Source: Petrolisthes cinctipes
Lineage: Eukaryota; Arthropoda; Malacostraca; Decapoda; Porcellanidae
NCBI GenBank assembly: GCA_033782935.1
Contig: JAWQEG010000283.1
Location: 3,534,001 to 3,598,000 of the forward strand
Direction of reading: 5' to 3'
Length of the DNA: 64,000 nt
In this document: positions 22,332 to 34,029 of the stretch, piece by piece
How the letters are laid out: each line of letters starts with the position of its first letter
How positions within the stretch are numbered: position 1 is the stretch's first letter
Notes under the pieces: generated by a model
Seen by the model: only the letters and a program-made list of their open reading frames with translations
Told to the model about the DNA's origin: nothing
The model's database searches: none
Made by a program: the position numbers and the translations under genes

Positions 22332-22370
22332 TATAAATACCTGCAGCAGTGTCACTTGCCAGCTCTCAGT
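22332..22370 (+). promoter_or_regulatory. Possible core promoter: TATA box plus arthropod initiator
   Basis: TATAAATA at 22332-22339 is followed by a TCAGT initiator at 22366-22370, about 36 bp from TATA to the A. That is slightly longer than the usual spacing. The gene it would serve is not identified; the nearest ATG (22403) opens a frame of about 40 codons only. Confidence 0.3.
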
Positions 22371-22965
22371 CTGTCTCCGCTGTCTCAAACATACCCAGAC
22401 ACATGTACGCAACTTTTGAAGATTGCCTTCTTGAAAATACCTACTGTACACATACTTTGCAGCTTGCCTTCTTGAAATTAGTTAAAAAAGTTCCCTTGAT
22501 CGAACTTGTACTATTAATTCGCTGATAGTGGCACATAGGTCCAAGAGTCGAGGTGGCCTCAGTAGTTATTATTGTCCCACTGAATACCTGGATCCAAGAA
22601 CACACACTAGCCGCTTTCCTATGATTGCTGAAACTCCTCATGTGGTGGTCCAGTTGATGAGGCTTGATTGAAGTTGGTTGTGATGAGAGACTATCAATCC
22701 CAGTCTGACGTACAACCATCACACACACAACTTACACACACACTGATGCTCAAGTGGCTCGCATCTTTCTTTAATTCATCAGCACTGCAGCCAGAAGGTA
22801 AGGGGTGGTATGAGACGATGATGGTAGTGAGGGAAAGAGGGAAGCAAAGAGGCAGGGAGGGAGGAAAGTAAAAAAAAAGAGGCATGGAGGGAGGAGAGGG
22901 AGGAAAGGAGCAAAGTAGGGAGGGAGGGAGAGGAAAATGCAACGAAGAGGGAGATGAAACGATGG

Positions 22966-23030
<65 letters not shown>

Positions 23031-23462
23031 TGTGCTGCGAATGGGATGGGAAATGCAAAGAAGGATAGAAAGAACAGGAAAGAAGATTTGGTCGGGGTTA
23101 AAAAAAAAAATAGAATCGGGATAAGGAAGGAAAGGATGATGAGAAAGGGAAGGAGGGAGTGAGGAAAAGGGTACAGGATGAGACGGGGAGGGAAGATGTC
23201 AGAGGGAAGAATGATGAGGAAATGAGAGGGATGAGTGCGAGGGAAGATGATAACAAAGGACGGATTAAAAGAGCAGGCCAATGAGGGGAAAGACTCAGGT
23301 GATGTCATTGGGAAGAAAATAAATGAGTCACATACACTTCCCACATTAAATACCCAGAAGGCTGTCCACTACTGAAACAAGAATGGTACTGTACGTGTGC
23401 CCACAAATACAAAATGACGGGTGGTGAGTCAAAGATGCTGTGGAGGTATAATAGCAAAATCA

Positions 23463-23502
<40 letters not shown>

Positions 23503-24087
23503 TCTTTTTTCCACCTATGAGTGACATACCACAACTACAATCAGTAGTCAATATCTTCACTATAGCCTACCCAATACAGTATAGGTAAAGGTGTATGGAT
23601 GAGGTCATCACTACCCATACATCTTCACTATCCATCAGAGCAGATGTCTGTTTGGATGGGTCCTTCCCTTAATCCCACACATTTTACTACTGTTATCAGC
23701 AACAGGGGTAATGGATGTGATGGGACTGTGTGGGTAACATATCCCAGGATACCCTTCACGTGGGGGTCCATGTTTCAGAATAATCTTTTCCAAACAGCCT
23801 GGATGTGTGCCTCCAGTTTGGTCAGGTCCTTGGTGGCTCTAGACGATTTAAATTTGATTTTCCATTGGGTTTTGGGCTGGTTGTGCTGATCGGATGCTCT
23901 TCCTGATGCCACCCTCCCCAATGAAGGCCGATTCACATCATGACCCGTTTTGGTTGGGACAGGTTGGCCGTCAGCTTGAGGTCATCAATCGGTTGTGTAT
24001 GAACACTGACACATTCCCGGTCCGTGTGACAATCATTGCAGGCAGTCACCGCAGTCAGCCATGGCAGTGTTCTCTTAGATATTGAAT
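22371..24087. other. No clear gene; (GA)n and (AAT)n tracts
   Basis: (GA)n lies at 22970-23028 and (AAT)n at about 23465-23500. Purine-rich text on + (22850-23270) creates Ser/Leu/Phe/Pro frames on the minus strand. 23690-24060 looks like decayed element sequence, for example CATCAGGAAGAGCATCC on the minus strand, similar to some non-LTR tails. Confidence 0.45.
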
Positions 24088-24279
24088 TCAGAAGTCATAA
24101 GTACAGAAAGTTGTAGAGTAATATTGATTAATAAACTTTTCCATATCTTTACTTGGTTTGTTGAATTCATCACCAATCACTGTCCATATCTTATCTCTGT
24201 GACTGTTGTTGTACAGTCTGTTGGTCAGATCAAAGAACTCATCATACCCTTGTACAAGTTTGATCAACCTTTCGTCCAT
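24088..24279 (-). CDS. MADF-like (Myb/SANT-type) DNA-binding exon
   Basis: The minus frame from the ATG at 24279 reads MDERLIKLVQGYDEFFDL, then NRLYNNSHRDKIWTVIG and EFNKPSKD. This fits the first two helices of the MADF domain (xLI.LV...P.LYD....Y.......W..I). The expected third helix (KKRW..LR) is missing; the frame drifts into AT-rich sequence, so a donor near AACCAA|gtaaag (about 24150) or truncation is likely. It could be a host MADF gene's first exon or a transposon-encoded protein. Confidence 0.5.
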   Translation of the reverse strand: MDERLIKLVQGYDEFFDLTNRLYNNSHRDKIWTVIGDEFNKPSKDMEKFINQYYSTTFCTYDF

Positions 24280-24830
24280 GATCACTAACAATTAACTAAA
24301 TAAAAATGCGTCATTATGAATAAACCAACTAATCACGATGCATTTTCATTTGGTTGTTTGGAGTCAGTACTCATCCGTCAGGACACCGTGAAGCAGCCGT
24401 CATAGCGGCCAGGGTTTCTCGAGAAGGAATCCAATCCACAATGGTAGGCTGTCGGAAGGCTGTAGCCTGCAGGGTGACGGGTCGTGTCAACAGTTACATT
24501 AAAATGCGTTTAAAAATTCTTAATGGCGTCAAGCCGAAAGGCCTGCGTATCGGAATAAGAAAGGGTCACGTGAATCTGCATTTACCCGGCCTTGGGACTG
24601 GCACTGGTTGGTCACACTGCTCCCCAATAATGACGTTACTTATCAGTGACTGGGTTTAATAATATTAATAATAATAATAAATGTATAAATAATATTTGTT
24701 ATCATCAACATCAGGTTATTAATATTATAATTAATAATTTCATAACTATTATCTTATGGAGAATTGAAATAGGCCTTCTGTGTTTTTGGCTGGTTTTGCT
24801 GGTTTAAATCGTATGGAGAATTGATGGACC

Positions 24831-24939
<109 letters not shown>

Positions 24940-25084
24940 CACCGCTGTTCTAGGAAGTGTCAGCTGTCTTTGGCACTCCTTGGTCATTCATGGTAATTTT
25001 GTCCATTCAGGGGAATATATTGACCTGTCCATATACTCAAATGGGTGTGGCTCCTCTATCAGTGCTACAGTGGGGAAGGTTGAC

Positions 25085-25485
25085 GAGTGGGTGTGGAGTA
25101 TGGGGGGCGGGGAGAGTGGGTGTGGAGTATGGGGGACGGGGAGAGTAAGTGTGGAGTAAGGGGGTCGGGGAGAGTGGGTGTGGAGTATGGGGGACGGAGA
25201 GAGTGGGTGTGGAGTAAGGTGGACGGGCAGAGTGGGTGTGGAGTAAGGGGGACGGGGAGAGTGGGTGTGGAGTATGGGGGACGGGGATAGTGGGTGTGGA
25301 GTATGGGGGACGAGGATAGTGGGTGTGGAGTATGGGGGACGGGGATAGTGGGTGTGGAGTAAGGGACGGTTGACGAGTGGGTGTGGAGTGGAATTGAGGG
25401 TTGACGAGTAGGTGTGGAGTGGAATTGAGAGTTGCCGTGGGTGTGGAGTGGAATTGAGGGTTGACGTGTGGGTGTGGAGTAAGGG
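25085..25485. repeat. 29-bp minisatellite, about 13 units
   Basis: GAGTGGGTGTGGAGTATGGG plus GGACGGGGA repeats with starts at 25085, 25114, 25143, 25172 and on. The last units degenerate to GTTGACGAGTGGGTGTGGAG. The G-rich strand is +. Confidence 0.95.
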
Positions 25486-25624
25486 AGGGGGTTGAGATTC
25501 ATAAACTCTTAAAGTAGCCAGGATAGAGACTGTAAAGAATAACAAACAGACTCACGTGACTCAAGGCAGCAAAACGAGGCATTGCCATGAGCCGGCTTTT
25601 GTCAGGTATACAGCTACAGTCAGA

Positions 25625-25800
25625 AGTCGTGTCCCAATCCACTGGTTCGACGAATCGCACCCAGGCGAAGTTTGAAGGTTCGAACAACGATACATGGTGA
25701 GGACAGAGGTGAAAAGTGCACCGTTGTTCGAACCTTAAAACCTCGTCTGGTTCCAAAAAGATTCATCGTGTCAGGAAAACGGGTCACACCTTCTGACCGC
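25625..25800. repeat. Imperfect inverted repeat (fold-back element)
   Basis: GAAGGTTCGAACAACGATAC (25672-25691) faces CACCGTTGTTCGAACCTTAA (about 25719-25738). Outer parts CTGGTTCGACGAATCG and GTCTGGTTCCAAAAAG also pair loosely. Confidence 0.6.
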
Positions 25801-25819
25801 GAGTGTACCACGAATGAAA

Positions 25820-26120
25820 ATATAAGATTGATTGATTGATTGATTGATATTAGACTCCGCAACAGCGAGGTCATATAGCGCCAGAGAAAGGTGATAGAGA
25901 GGTGTGACAGCAAGCAGGAAATAAATAAAATGAAAAGAGGGACAGTTGAAGAACTGAAAGAGAGGGGCTAGGGCCGAAGGGGCTCCAAAACCCTTAAAAT
26001 ATTGCTCATTTCACTGCAGGCAATACCCCCCTACGGAGTGAAAATAAAAGAGGGTGAGTAGATTAATAGGAACACGTGTTCGGCAAGAACCAAAAGATAC
26101 AAACTTAACAAAGACAAAAT
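25820..26120 (-). mobile_element. SINE/LINE-tail-like dispersed element
   Basis: A (GATT)n run at 25828-25848 lies beside ATTAGACTCCGCAACAGCGA. In reverse complement the 25960-26010 part (TTTTGGAGCCCCTTCGGCCC and AACTGTCCCTC) resembles 28663-28760. The tetranucleotide end and dispersal suggest a retroposon tail on the minus strand. Confidence 0.4.
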
Positions 26121-26473
26121 TATGGGACAGAGTATGAGGGCGGGAGAACACCTGTATGCTGTCACATGAACACCGGTATGCTATGACGATATTTGTTGCA
26201 GTTACTGAGAATATTATAGCACCACTACCAATACCACTACCACCACCACCACCACTTCTCTGGCTGTCCAGTAGTTGTGTGGATGTTGTTACAGCTACAC
26301 CACTATCACCCTCTCTCTCTGTGGTAACACCATCAACACCATACTGACCTGTAACAATAACACCAATTTATCTGACTACAACACCACAACCTTTAACCTG
26401 TACAGTAACTGTGTAGACCTTTATACTGCTACACCATCACCCAGTCTGCCTGTGACAACATACAACAAATACC

Positions 26474-27271
26474 ATGTCACAAGTTGGAGTGCAGTGGTGT
26501 CGTGTGTGGGTGACAATGCTGCTTTTGCTGCCATCAGCACCTGTGGAAGGGGGAGAGCTGCGTCTGATGCGATCTGTGCTGATCTCCCTCCAACGTGTTC
26601 AAGCAGCCTCTAATACGGAACAGGAGAGCCTTGACTTACCCCCTGGAGCCAGACCAGCCCTCTACTGCTCCAACAAGTGCTCACTTCTAGACTGGTGTCA
26701 GCTGTGGTGTGCTTACCCCTCCAACACACCCACCCACTGCCTCGTCTCCAACATTATCGTCATGCCCACCTACCAGGAGACTAACATGGCTGATGTCCTC
26801 ACATGTCACACCACAAGACCCAAGGACCTTGCCACCAACGCCATCATCACTGCTGGGACACAACATATGTCGTATCAACTCAGAGTAAAAGAAAACCTTG
26901 TAGACGGGTTATACAACTATGATGTAGATCACTGTACTTCAACAATGTCGAATAAAAACGACAGATGGTTTACATTAGATTTCGGGCAGCCCAAGTGTTT
27001 CCAGCATGTGATACTGCACGCTCAGGGAAACAATTTTGCCACGGAACGTTTCAACAACGTACAGGTTCGTGTGTCCAACGTAACAGCTGTGACACCTCCA
27101 GCAGACTTCACAGCTTATGACCTGTTTGGTAAGTTCCCTGGGGAGGCCTCCAAGGGTCAGGTGGTGGAAATTAAGTCTCCCATGCCCGTGTGTGCCAGGT
27201 TCGTCACAGGTCATATGCTCTATAATTCCGACTTCGCCTACTTTACGGTATGTCATATTGAGGTGTTCTGA
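26474..27271 (+). CDS. Secreted PAN/apple-like plus F5/8C (fucolectin)-like protein
   Basis: This single uninterrupted frame has 265 residues. The chosen ATG gives a short N-region and a hydrophobic core (VWVTMLLLLP, residues 11-20), a plausible signal peptide with cleavage near residue 22-26. Residues 60-112 hold six Cys (65, 69, 75, 79, 89, 111) with WCQLWC, like PAN/apple modules of arthropod surface lectins. Residues about 139-265 read ENLVDGLYNYD, then RWFTLDFGQPKCFQHVILHA, FNNVQVRVSNVT and VCARFVTGHML, the pattern of an F5/8C or fucolectin-like beta-sandwich that binds sugars. Cys 154, 175, 240 and 260 lie in it, with one sequon at 202. Likely extracellular; sugar binding is inferred from fold only. 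No intron is seen, so an intronless copy or a last exon are both possible. Confidence 0.75.
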   Translation: MSQVGVQWCRVWVTMLLLLPSAPVEGGELRLMRSVLISLQRVQAASNTEQESLDLPPGARPALYCSNKCSLLDWCQLWCAYPSNTPTHCLVSNIIVMPTYQETNMADVLTCHTTRPKDLATNAIITAGTQHMSYQLRVKENLVDGLYNYDVDHCTSTMSNKNDRWFTLDFGQPKCFQHVILHAQGNNFATERFNNVQVRVSNVTAVTPPADFTAYDLFGKFPGEASKGQVVEIKSPMPVCARFVTGHMLYNSDFAYFTVCHIEVF

Positions 27272-28662
27272 GCATCAACTACATCTACCTAGATTTCTTA
27301 AGGAGCCAGTGATATAGTCAGAAAGATTAAAGTTACTGATTCCTCCAAACAATATCACGAATTAGCTTCCATATTGAGGGAGTTTGTTTCATGGAATTGT
27401 CAGGAGGAATTAGTATCCTCCAATTGGCCTAGCCTACGAGATCACTGGCCCTTTAACCCTTATACACAGAAGATACATTGTCAACCTTTTGAAAGTTTTC
27501 TCTGATCAACTGAGTTATTTGTTTATCAGTATAAGTTACCAATATATTACGGTACTTGTTGCCTCATATACTCGGGTACTAATCTGTTTCTATAATCAAC
27601 TGAGTTTTGTGTTTATCAGCATAATTTACCAATATATTACGGTACTTATTGTTTCCTCATATACTGGGGTACTAATCTGTTTCTATAATCAACTGAGTTT
27701 TGTGTTTATCAGAATATTTGACCAATATAATACTTATTGTCTACCCATATATTAGGGTACTTGTGATGTTTCTTAGAATATCTTTGAGGAATCTCTTACC
27801 TTCCTTTTCGCCTTATAGAACTTATCACCTTATCAATTCATATCAAAATGCTTAGGACCTTACAATGTTTAAGGGTATATATACTATTTACCATAATGTT
27901 TGTATTGACAAATGTACATGTATACATTACCGTTCAAGATGTGAATAAGAATGGTGTTTATAGCGAGTGAATTATTTGAGTTTTAATTGCTATAATATAT
28001 TGAATTGCTTACCACTTATATATAATTCTTTGGACTTTGTGTCAGCCGACACCATTCACGTGTTGTCATATACAACATGGCAGTGTTGACTTCACTATTG
28101 GCTTCAACAAAATCATGTGAACACAATAGACTGTAACGTGTTCCCACACCATAATATAGCAACTGTTAGAATATTCTCTTGGTGTACTGTGATTCTATTT
28201 ACTTTGAGGACATTAACTAAGATTTACATGGAATCAATTTGTTGTATTGTGGAATACATCTGTTGTGTTCTAGAATAGATTTGTTGTGTTGTTTTTGTGT
28301 ACCATTATAACAAGTCAATCTGTGTCTTATAATTTCTACAAACTTTCACATTGGACACACGAAGCCAACAAGTTTATGTTTTTTGTTTTCTAAGATATTT
28401 TGTGAACAAATAACATTCATGTAGCCTATTAATGCACTACTTTATAGTTGTCATGTATTTAACTATTTACTTAACCAAATATAACATCACCCAAAAATAT
28501 ATGATAACCTCCTTGTCTAAGATATTATTTTAAATATAGCATATACAATATGTACACTATACTTACTCAATTCAAACTACATTGTACTGTACTTACCCAA
28601 GCCAATAAACCTACGCATATATATAACCTCTCTGCCAACGATCTCTTACAATTATTTTAAGC
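27272..28662. other. AT-rich 3' flank with a tandem repeat of about 90 bp
   Basis: TAATCAACTGAGTTTTGTGT-type units start at about 27505, 27595 and 27688 (spacing 90 and 93 bp). A degenerate fold-back copy may lie at 27325-27430 (ACTGATTCCTCCAAAC ... TCAGGAGGAATTAG). The rest shows no gene. Confidence 0.6.
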
Positions 28663-28790
28663 AGCACTTTAAGGTTTTGGGCGACCTTTCGGGCCGTTGC
28701 CAATCCCTCTCATCTCGAACTGTCCCTCCTTTTCTGGCCAAATATTTTTTAATTTTTTTCATTAACGGTATTGATTTTATCATAAAATAA
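28663..28790 (+). repeat. Dispersed repeat related to 25960-26010
   Basis: GGGCGACCTTTCGGGCCGTT, then TCGAACTGTCCCTCCTTTTC, comparable with the reverse complement of the 25930-26000 copy. Confidence 0.4.
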
Positions 28791-28840
28791 TAATGGATGT
28801 GTAGTGTGTAACATTTGTTCCTGACTATTTGGAATATGTA

Positions 28841-29053
28841 CAGCCACAATCAAATATCTACCAACACTTTCCTTCCATCGTTCAAATATATCAGTATCAT
28901 ATCAAAATATTATCATACAACAACACTTTATGTCAATTCAACCCCTTCAATTATTATTATGAGGTGATGCAAAATCACACACATGATGTTCTTTATTACC
29001 AAGATATTTACTACGATGGAAGGAAAGTGTCGGTGGTTATTTGATTGTGGCTG
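28841..29053. mobile_element. TA-flanked MITE with inverted repeats of about 45 bp
   Basis: It begins CAGCCACAATCAAATATC and ends GATTGTGGCTG, with TA at 28839-28840 and 29054-29055. Left CCAACACTTTCCTTCCATCG pairs with right CGATGGAAGGAAAGTGTCGG. It has 213 bp and no coding capacity. This is Tc1/mariner-type by target site and termini. Confidence 0.85.
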
Positions 29054-29490
29054 TACACAAAAAGATAAAATGGAGCAAGTAACCACAAAAGGTTACATAA
29101 TATACAAGTATACAAAATAAATAAATAAAAATTATGGTTACGATGTTGTACTAATCAATATGGCACAAATGACGATGGTTTTGGATATACAGGTGAGGGG
29201 TGGAAGATAATATATATTAAAAGTGAGCTTCATTTTTTTTTTTTTTTTTTAATGTTTCGAGTAGGTAATTACATGTATGGGAAAACTACTGTAATAAACA
29301 TCCTGTCTTATCCTTGTGTTTATATCCCCCAATACAGTACTATTCTTAGTCGTGTCAGTAGCCTATATCATTGATACTAGTGAAACAGAAACGTGGTAAG
29401 TACAGAGAATATAAAATCAGTATGTTATTATGAAGGGCTTAACTCAGGATGAGGACTTGATGGCATTCGTCCTACAACCATGAATTTATG

Positions 29491-29611
<121 letters not shown>

Positions 29612-29633
29612 CAGAAGGAAATTCCTTCTGCTT

Positions 29634-30904
29634 AATAACCAAGCAAAGGTAGTCAGTAGTAGGTGATGCCATGTGATATCATTGGCACTAGAGGGAAGGG
29701 AAAACGAACATTTATATAAGAGGATTCGTGATGCCATGAGACTTGTATCGCGCCGGAGTCCTGATACTCAGATGTTGTCCTAAATAACGACGCTGTGGAT
29801 ATACCTAGTTGTAACATAGGTCATGTCAACATCATCCTAAGTCCCAGCTCAGGTCAGATACTTAAACAATCTTTTCAATATCCAAAGCTAGTCCTGAGGA
29901 GATTCTCGAAAGGCAACCACCGACTTGCTCTCCGCCAATCACACACAACCCGTGTTAAAAACCCGTAAGAGCCAATAAGAATGGAAGAACACTGTAATGG
30001 GAGAAGAGCTGCATCATATTTATTACAATCACAGAACGCTTCGGTAGAGTACTGTCAAGAATGGGATGCGATAATGACCTTTTATAAAGAAGCAAATTAA
30101 GGACGAAATTAAGTGTTTGGCACAGTAGGGAGGTATATTAAAAGCCCTATACTCAAACCTGATATTTAATTCACAAACAAACTCTAAATAATTGTACTAG
30201 CCTTCACCAATTAAACTATAACTTAAACCTAACTTAACATAACACACACAGTTACTGCCTCGTCGTATACACTATCGATTCCACACCACCAGTACAACAT
30301 GCACTAAATGAGGAGAGCAATAATACAACAACAACACTATACGTTCACATAAAATATGAACAAGATTGCAACTCTGGCTACCCTTTTCTGAGGAGAGTAC
30401 GTCCACATGAAATATGTACAATAATCACAACACTAAAGGAAAAACGTTCCCTGAGGAGAGTGTACGGTCGCATATGTGTCCATACTTTACACATGCATTA
30501 TGTACACTCGTCAGCACTGCCAAGTGGTACAGGAAACATATGTTACAGTATAGTTATGGAAACAACGTATTAACTCATGAAACATATGTTACAAAATTTC
30601 TGAAAGACCTAACAACACCATCACAGGCAAAAGAGACGAGAACACACTCACAGACACCACACAACACACACGAACAATACTTGTTACTTTACAATAAGCA
30701 CACTTTTTCACATACACCCTCTCACACACACACATATACACAACTCCACATACACCCCCTCACACACACACACATACACTTTTCCACATACACCCCCTCA
30801 CACACACATTCATACACAACTCCACATACACCCCCTTACCCATACGTACACTTCTCCACATACACACACTCTATCACTTTATAAATATATCGCCTTGATG
30901 GGGT
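29634..30904. other. No gene seen; CA-rich minisatellite at the end
   Basis: About 30700-30880 holds four units of the type TCCACATACACCCCCTCACA with (CA)n. The 156-codon frame over it is composition-driven. The rest is AT-rich and featureless. Confidence 0.6.
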
Positions 30905-31035
30905 TGTATCCTTTTGGTACATTAGAGTGCCTTGAGTCCTCGAAAGTATGCCAGGAAACAGGACTAGATTACCAAAAAATAATGGTGTCCTGTTGCCTGG
31001 AATAGTTTGCAGGAATCAGTTGCTCTGTAGAACTA
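30905..31035 (-). repeat. Copy of the palindromic dispersed repeat
   Basis: The reverse complement reads AGCAACTGATTCCTGCAAAC, CCAGGCAACAGGACACC, AGTCCTGTTTCCTGGCATAC, AGGCACTCTAATGTACC. It is almost colinear with the + copy at 20345-20480. Confidence 0.75.
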
Positions 31036-31112
31036 CCGACACTGAAGCCTATTCTCCCCCCCCCCCTTAACTGTTTCCAAGAATTAAACGGGTGAAGAAA
31101 CATTGTTACTAC

Positions 31113-31656
31113 TGTAGAGGCTCCATATATAGCCACTCTTATATCTCCTACGGCTCCATATATAGCCACTCCTATATCTCTTTGTTCACTCATAGGTAGC
31201 CATGCATCTCTACCCATGGAGTGACGAGTAAACTAATCCCCTTCCCAGACACAACTTAATCCCCTCTTGGGATACTAGCTGCAAGACGAGACATCTCTCT
31301 AGGGACACCGGCTGCCAGACTCCACTCCTTGTCTCAGCAGTGATTCATACCTGGGAAGAAATACCTGCCTACGAGCAGGGTCGGGAGATCATGTGACAAT
31401 GTTACATCCGGGACTGTAGTCCTACTGAATATAAGGGCCGAGCTACTGCTGGGCTGGTCACTTACTCTTGAGCTCTGGACCAAAGAAGACCTGCCCTGCC
31501 GCCATACCTGCCTAGCCTGCACCAAGCCTAGACCGTGTTCCCGCCTTGATCACACGTCTACCCTCCAGCCCTAGACATCTCTCCTGCAGCAGCTACAGCC
31601 CTCCTATGGCACTACACGGCAGCCCGGCATACTTCACTATCTGTGTGACTTCTTTG
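31113..31656 (+). repeat. 5' LTR of Gypsy-2, 3' part lost
   Basis: It starts TGTAGAGGCTCCATATATAG, with the first 35 bp partly duplicated. It is longer than the 3' LTR because of internal segments at about 31330-31540, and it breaks off at the TA before the CAGTCGG end of the Tc1-like element, so the usual CAATAAA...TGTT end is missing. Confidence 0.7.
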
Positions 31657-31658
31657 TA

Positions 31659-32330
31659 CAGTCGGCAAAAAAAGTTTCGTTACCATCCTTTTAATACTGT
31701 GATGTAATGGTGGTAGGCCTGACGTGACGCGAGTGTCTTATATATACCTCCGTCAACCCATGTGCTCTTCAGTGTTTATTGGGCAGGGGAGTAGGAATGA
31801 CGTGCTACTTTTTCTGGGTATTTCACGGTTATTCTTGTTCTAAAATACTCAGACTCATTTCCTTATGTTTAATAATGAATAGTTAAATAGTAAGAGTTCT
31901 TGAACATTCAAAATTTAATTTAAAATTAGTTAAACTTTTGATATAAAGAAACAGAGTGCAATGTTTGTGACTGCCACGGGCTGCGGCCCACATATTATCG
32001 CCATTGGGGCCTGTGTAGGGTAGGCTGTGTGTGGCCGTCACTCGCCGTCTACACACGCTCAGCCAAGCACTTGCCACTTCCATGGATGGAACTAAATGGC
32101 AGTTTTATTTTATGGTCAAAACATTACATCAGAGTAAGAATTTCACGGGTATAATGTAAGTTTATTAAGCTGGCATAGCAGTGCATATCTCGTTGAAAGC
32201 TACTAGGCTACTGATGAGTAACGACATCCGAAGGCGGACCAAAGCCAATGCCTCCGCCGCCCGTACTGTCCAGCCCGGCAAAGACGATAACAGTCTCGGA
32301 TGATAAGGCTTAGCAGCCAAGAAAAAGTAG
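31659..32330 (+). mobile_element. Tc1/mariner-like insertion, one end visible
   Basis: Starts at a TA (31657-31658) with CAGTCGGCAAAAAAAGTTTC, similar to the ends of the MITE at 15007. No matching right terminus was found before the Gypsy leader resumes at about 32340, so the right part is deleted or diverged. No transposase frame is convincing. Confidence 0.45.
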
Positions 32331-32339
32331 GCAGAGTAC

Positions 32340-33127
32340 CAACCCAACATCTATTACACTAACACACCTGGTAGAACGTCGACATAAGCCTCTACACGAA
32401 ACGTTCATCACATGTAAGCTCCACCACTCCATTCTCCACACCACATGTTGCTTCCTAGACCACTCTCCAAGCTCCACAACACACACTCCATTGCTCCACT
32501 CTCCACACCATGTGTTGCTCCTTGGACCAATCTCCAAGCTCCCAATGGACCACCGCCTCTCCACTCTCCACTCCACGCCTCTACGCCACCCACGATGTCT
32601 CCAGCGGTACACAAGGTATTTACACAAACATTTTACACTTCTCCCTCCCAGTGCTAGTTTTTTATCCTTGTCCCCAGTGTTCTCCTGCCTCCACCATTCG
32701 TAACGTAACGTCCCCAATTTTACTTCCTTTTCCTACCACGTTCCCTGTCCTATAACCCCTACTTACCTCCTCTCTCTCACCCACGTGTGTTCCCTGCCTG
32801 CTTCCCCTGTGTGCCTCATTTCCCTTCTCCTACCTGCCCCTTCTCCTCACCCTGCCATGCTTTTCCACCCCATCATTGTCCCCATTTCTTCCTCCTCCTC
32901 CCCCACCGTCGTCCACGTGTCCCTACTACACCCCATGAACCCCTGTTTCTCCGCAGTCTTTCTCCCTCCCCCTGATACCCCCCTTACACAACCCACACAC
33001 TGCCCTACTTTCGCCCATTACATGCTGTGTTTCGGACTGAGTATCACTGGTACATCTTTATCAATTCCACGTTACACCAGTATACTACCTGTTTTCCTTT
33101 TTACTTACGTTAACTCGCCGTAATTCA
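32340..33127 (+). other. Gypsy-2 leader
   Basis: Two units of about 69 bp (CCACACCATGTGTTGCTCC...CCACTCTCCA types) lie at 32410-32590. The remainder is pyrimidine-rich leader without a credible frame. Confidence 0.5.
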
Positions 33128-33910
33128 ATGGCTACGCCCATCGACATCCTCTTCAACAACATAGTGTCCCTTCCACACGCCTCTTCCTCTCCTCCCCACA
33201 CCACTGCTCACCCCCCTTCAACTTCCATTCCTTTCACTCCACCCTTCAATTACGATGTTCATGCATGGTTCCTCCACGAGGAGGCAGTATGGCATGGTCT
33301 TACACTCGCCCAGGACCAGCGATACCAGTCCATCATTCGTGCCCTCCCACATGAAATTTTCTCCGTGTCAACACTACTCCATATCTTCAAACCCCAGTCA
33401 CGGTACGACGATCTGAAGGCCGCCATTATCTCTGCCCATGGGATGATGCCTCAACAGTACCTCAGGGTGCTAGAAGAGGTGCAGCTGGAAGGGCGCCGTC
33501 TGTCTGAAGTACTACACCACATGCAGCAACTAAACGGGAAAGCAGCCACACCCTTCAGCAATGATGTCCTGAGAGGCTCACACTCCAGGCTGCTTCCTAC
33601 GGATATCCAACAACACCTCCAAACACAACACAACCTCCCCCTGTGTAAGTACCCCAGTTTGGCTGACGTCCTAATGACCATGTTCAACGACGGTGCAACT
33701 ACGTGGCCCACACAACACACGGCCACCACCATCGCCATGCCACCCACGCCTGTGATGGCACCACCTCCGCAGCTGCCCACGCAACAACAACAACCCCCTC
33801 CTCCTCCACCTCAACAGCAGCTACCTCTCTTCCCCACAACTACATCCCTTCCACACCATCCCCTGACACCCCACAACCAACAACACCCAACACCGTCACC
33901 TGTCCATTAA
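33128..33910 (+). CDS. Gypsy-2 gag, intact frame of 260 codons
   Basis: It starts MATPIDILFNNIV. FNYDVHAWFLHEEAVWH is the start of a Gypsy capsid (the LWF..IE.. position), followed by YQSIIRALPHEIF, SRYDDLKAAIIS and LPTDIQQHLQTQ. The C-terminal third is Pro/Gln/Thr rich (QQQQPPPPPPQQQ) and has no CCHC knuckle. The frame has no stop until TAA at 33908-33910, in contrast to the decayed pol downstream. Confidence 0.8.
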   Translation: MATPIDILFNNIVSLPHASSSPPHTTAHPPSTSIPFTPPFNYDVHAWFLHEEAVWHGLTLAQDQRYQSIIRALPHEIFSVSTLLHIFKPQSRYDDLKAAIISAHGMMPQQYLRVLEEVQLEGRRLSEVLHHMQQLNGKAATPFSNDVLRGSHSRLLPTDIQQHLQTQHNLPLCKYPSLADVLMTMFNDGATTWPTQHTATTIAMPPTPVMAPPPQLPTQQQQPPPPPPQQQLPLFPTTTSLPHHPLTPHNQQHPTPSPVH

Positions 33911-34029
33911 CTTACAACTCCATCACCTCAACATTACACAGACCCCACACACGCATCTTACACTTCCATTACTCAACTAATTCAATCACTCACCAACAAC
34001 TGCGACACCATATCTAACCCACAACCTAC

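Noticed and set aside
22694..23344. 216-codon minus ORF rich in Ser, Leu, Phe, Pro
   Set aside because: It is complementary to GA/GGA-rich sequence including a long (GA)n tract and has no domain content.
25085..25485. CRISPR-like array
   Set aside because: Units follow each other directly with no unique spacers, as in the 24-, 40-, 47- and 54-bp arrays. The genome is eukaryotic.
24988..25545. 185- and 145-codon minus ORFs with PHPLSPSPILHTHS repeats
   Set aside because: They are produced by the 29-bp minisatellite; the repeat shifts frame each unit and the unit itself lacks stops.
32165..32350. Small minus ORF in the Tc1-like segment
   Set aside because: I looked for a helix-turn-helix or DDE motif of a Tc1 transposase on both strands and found none convincing.
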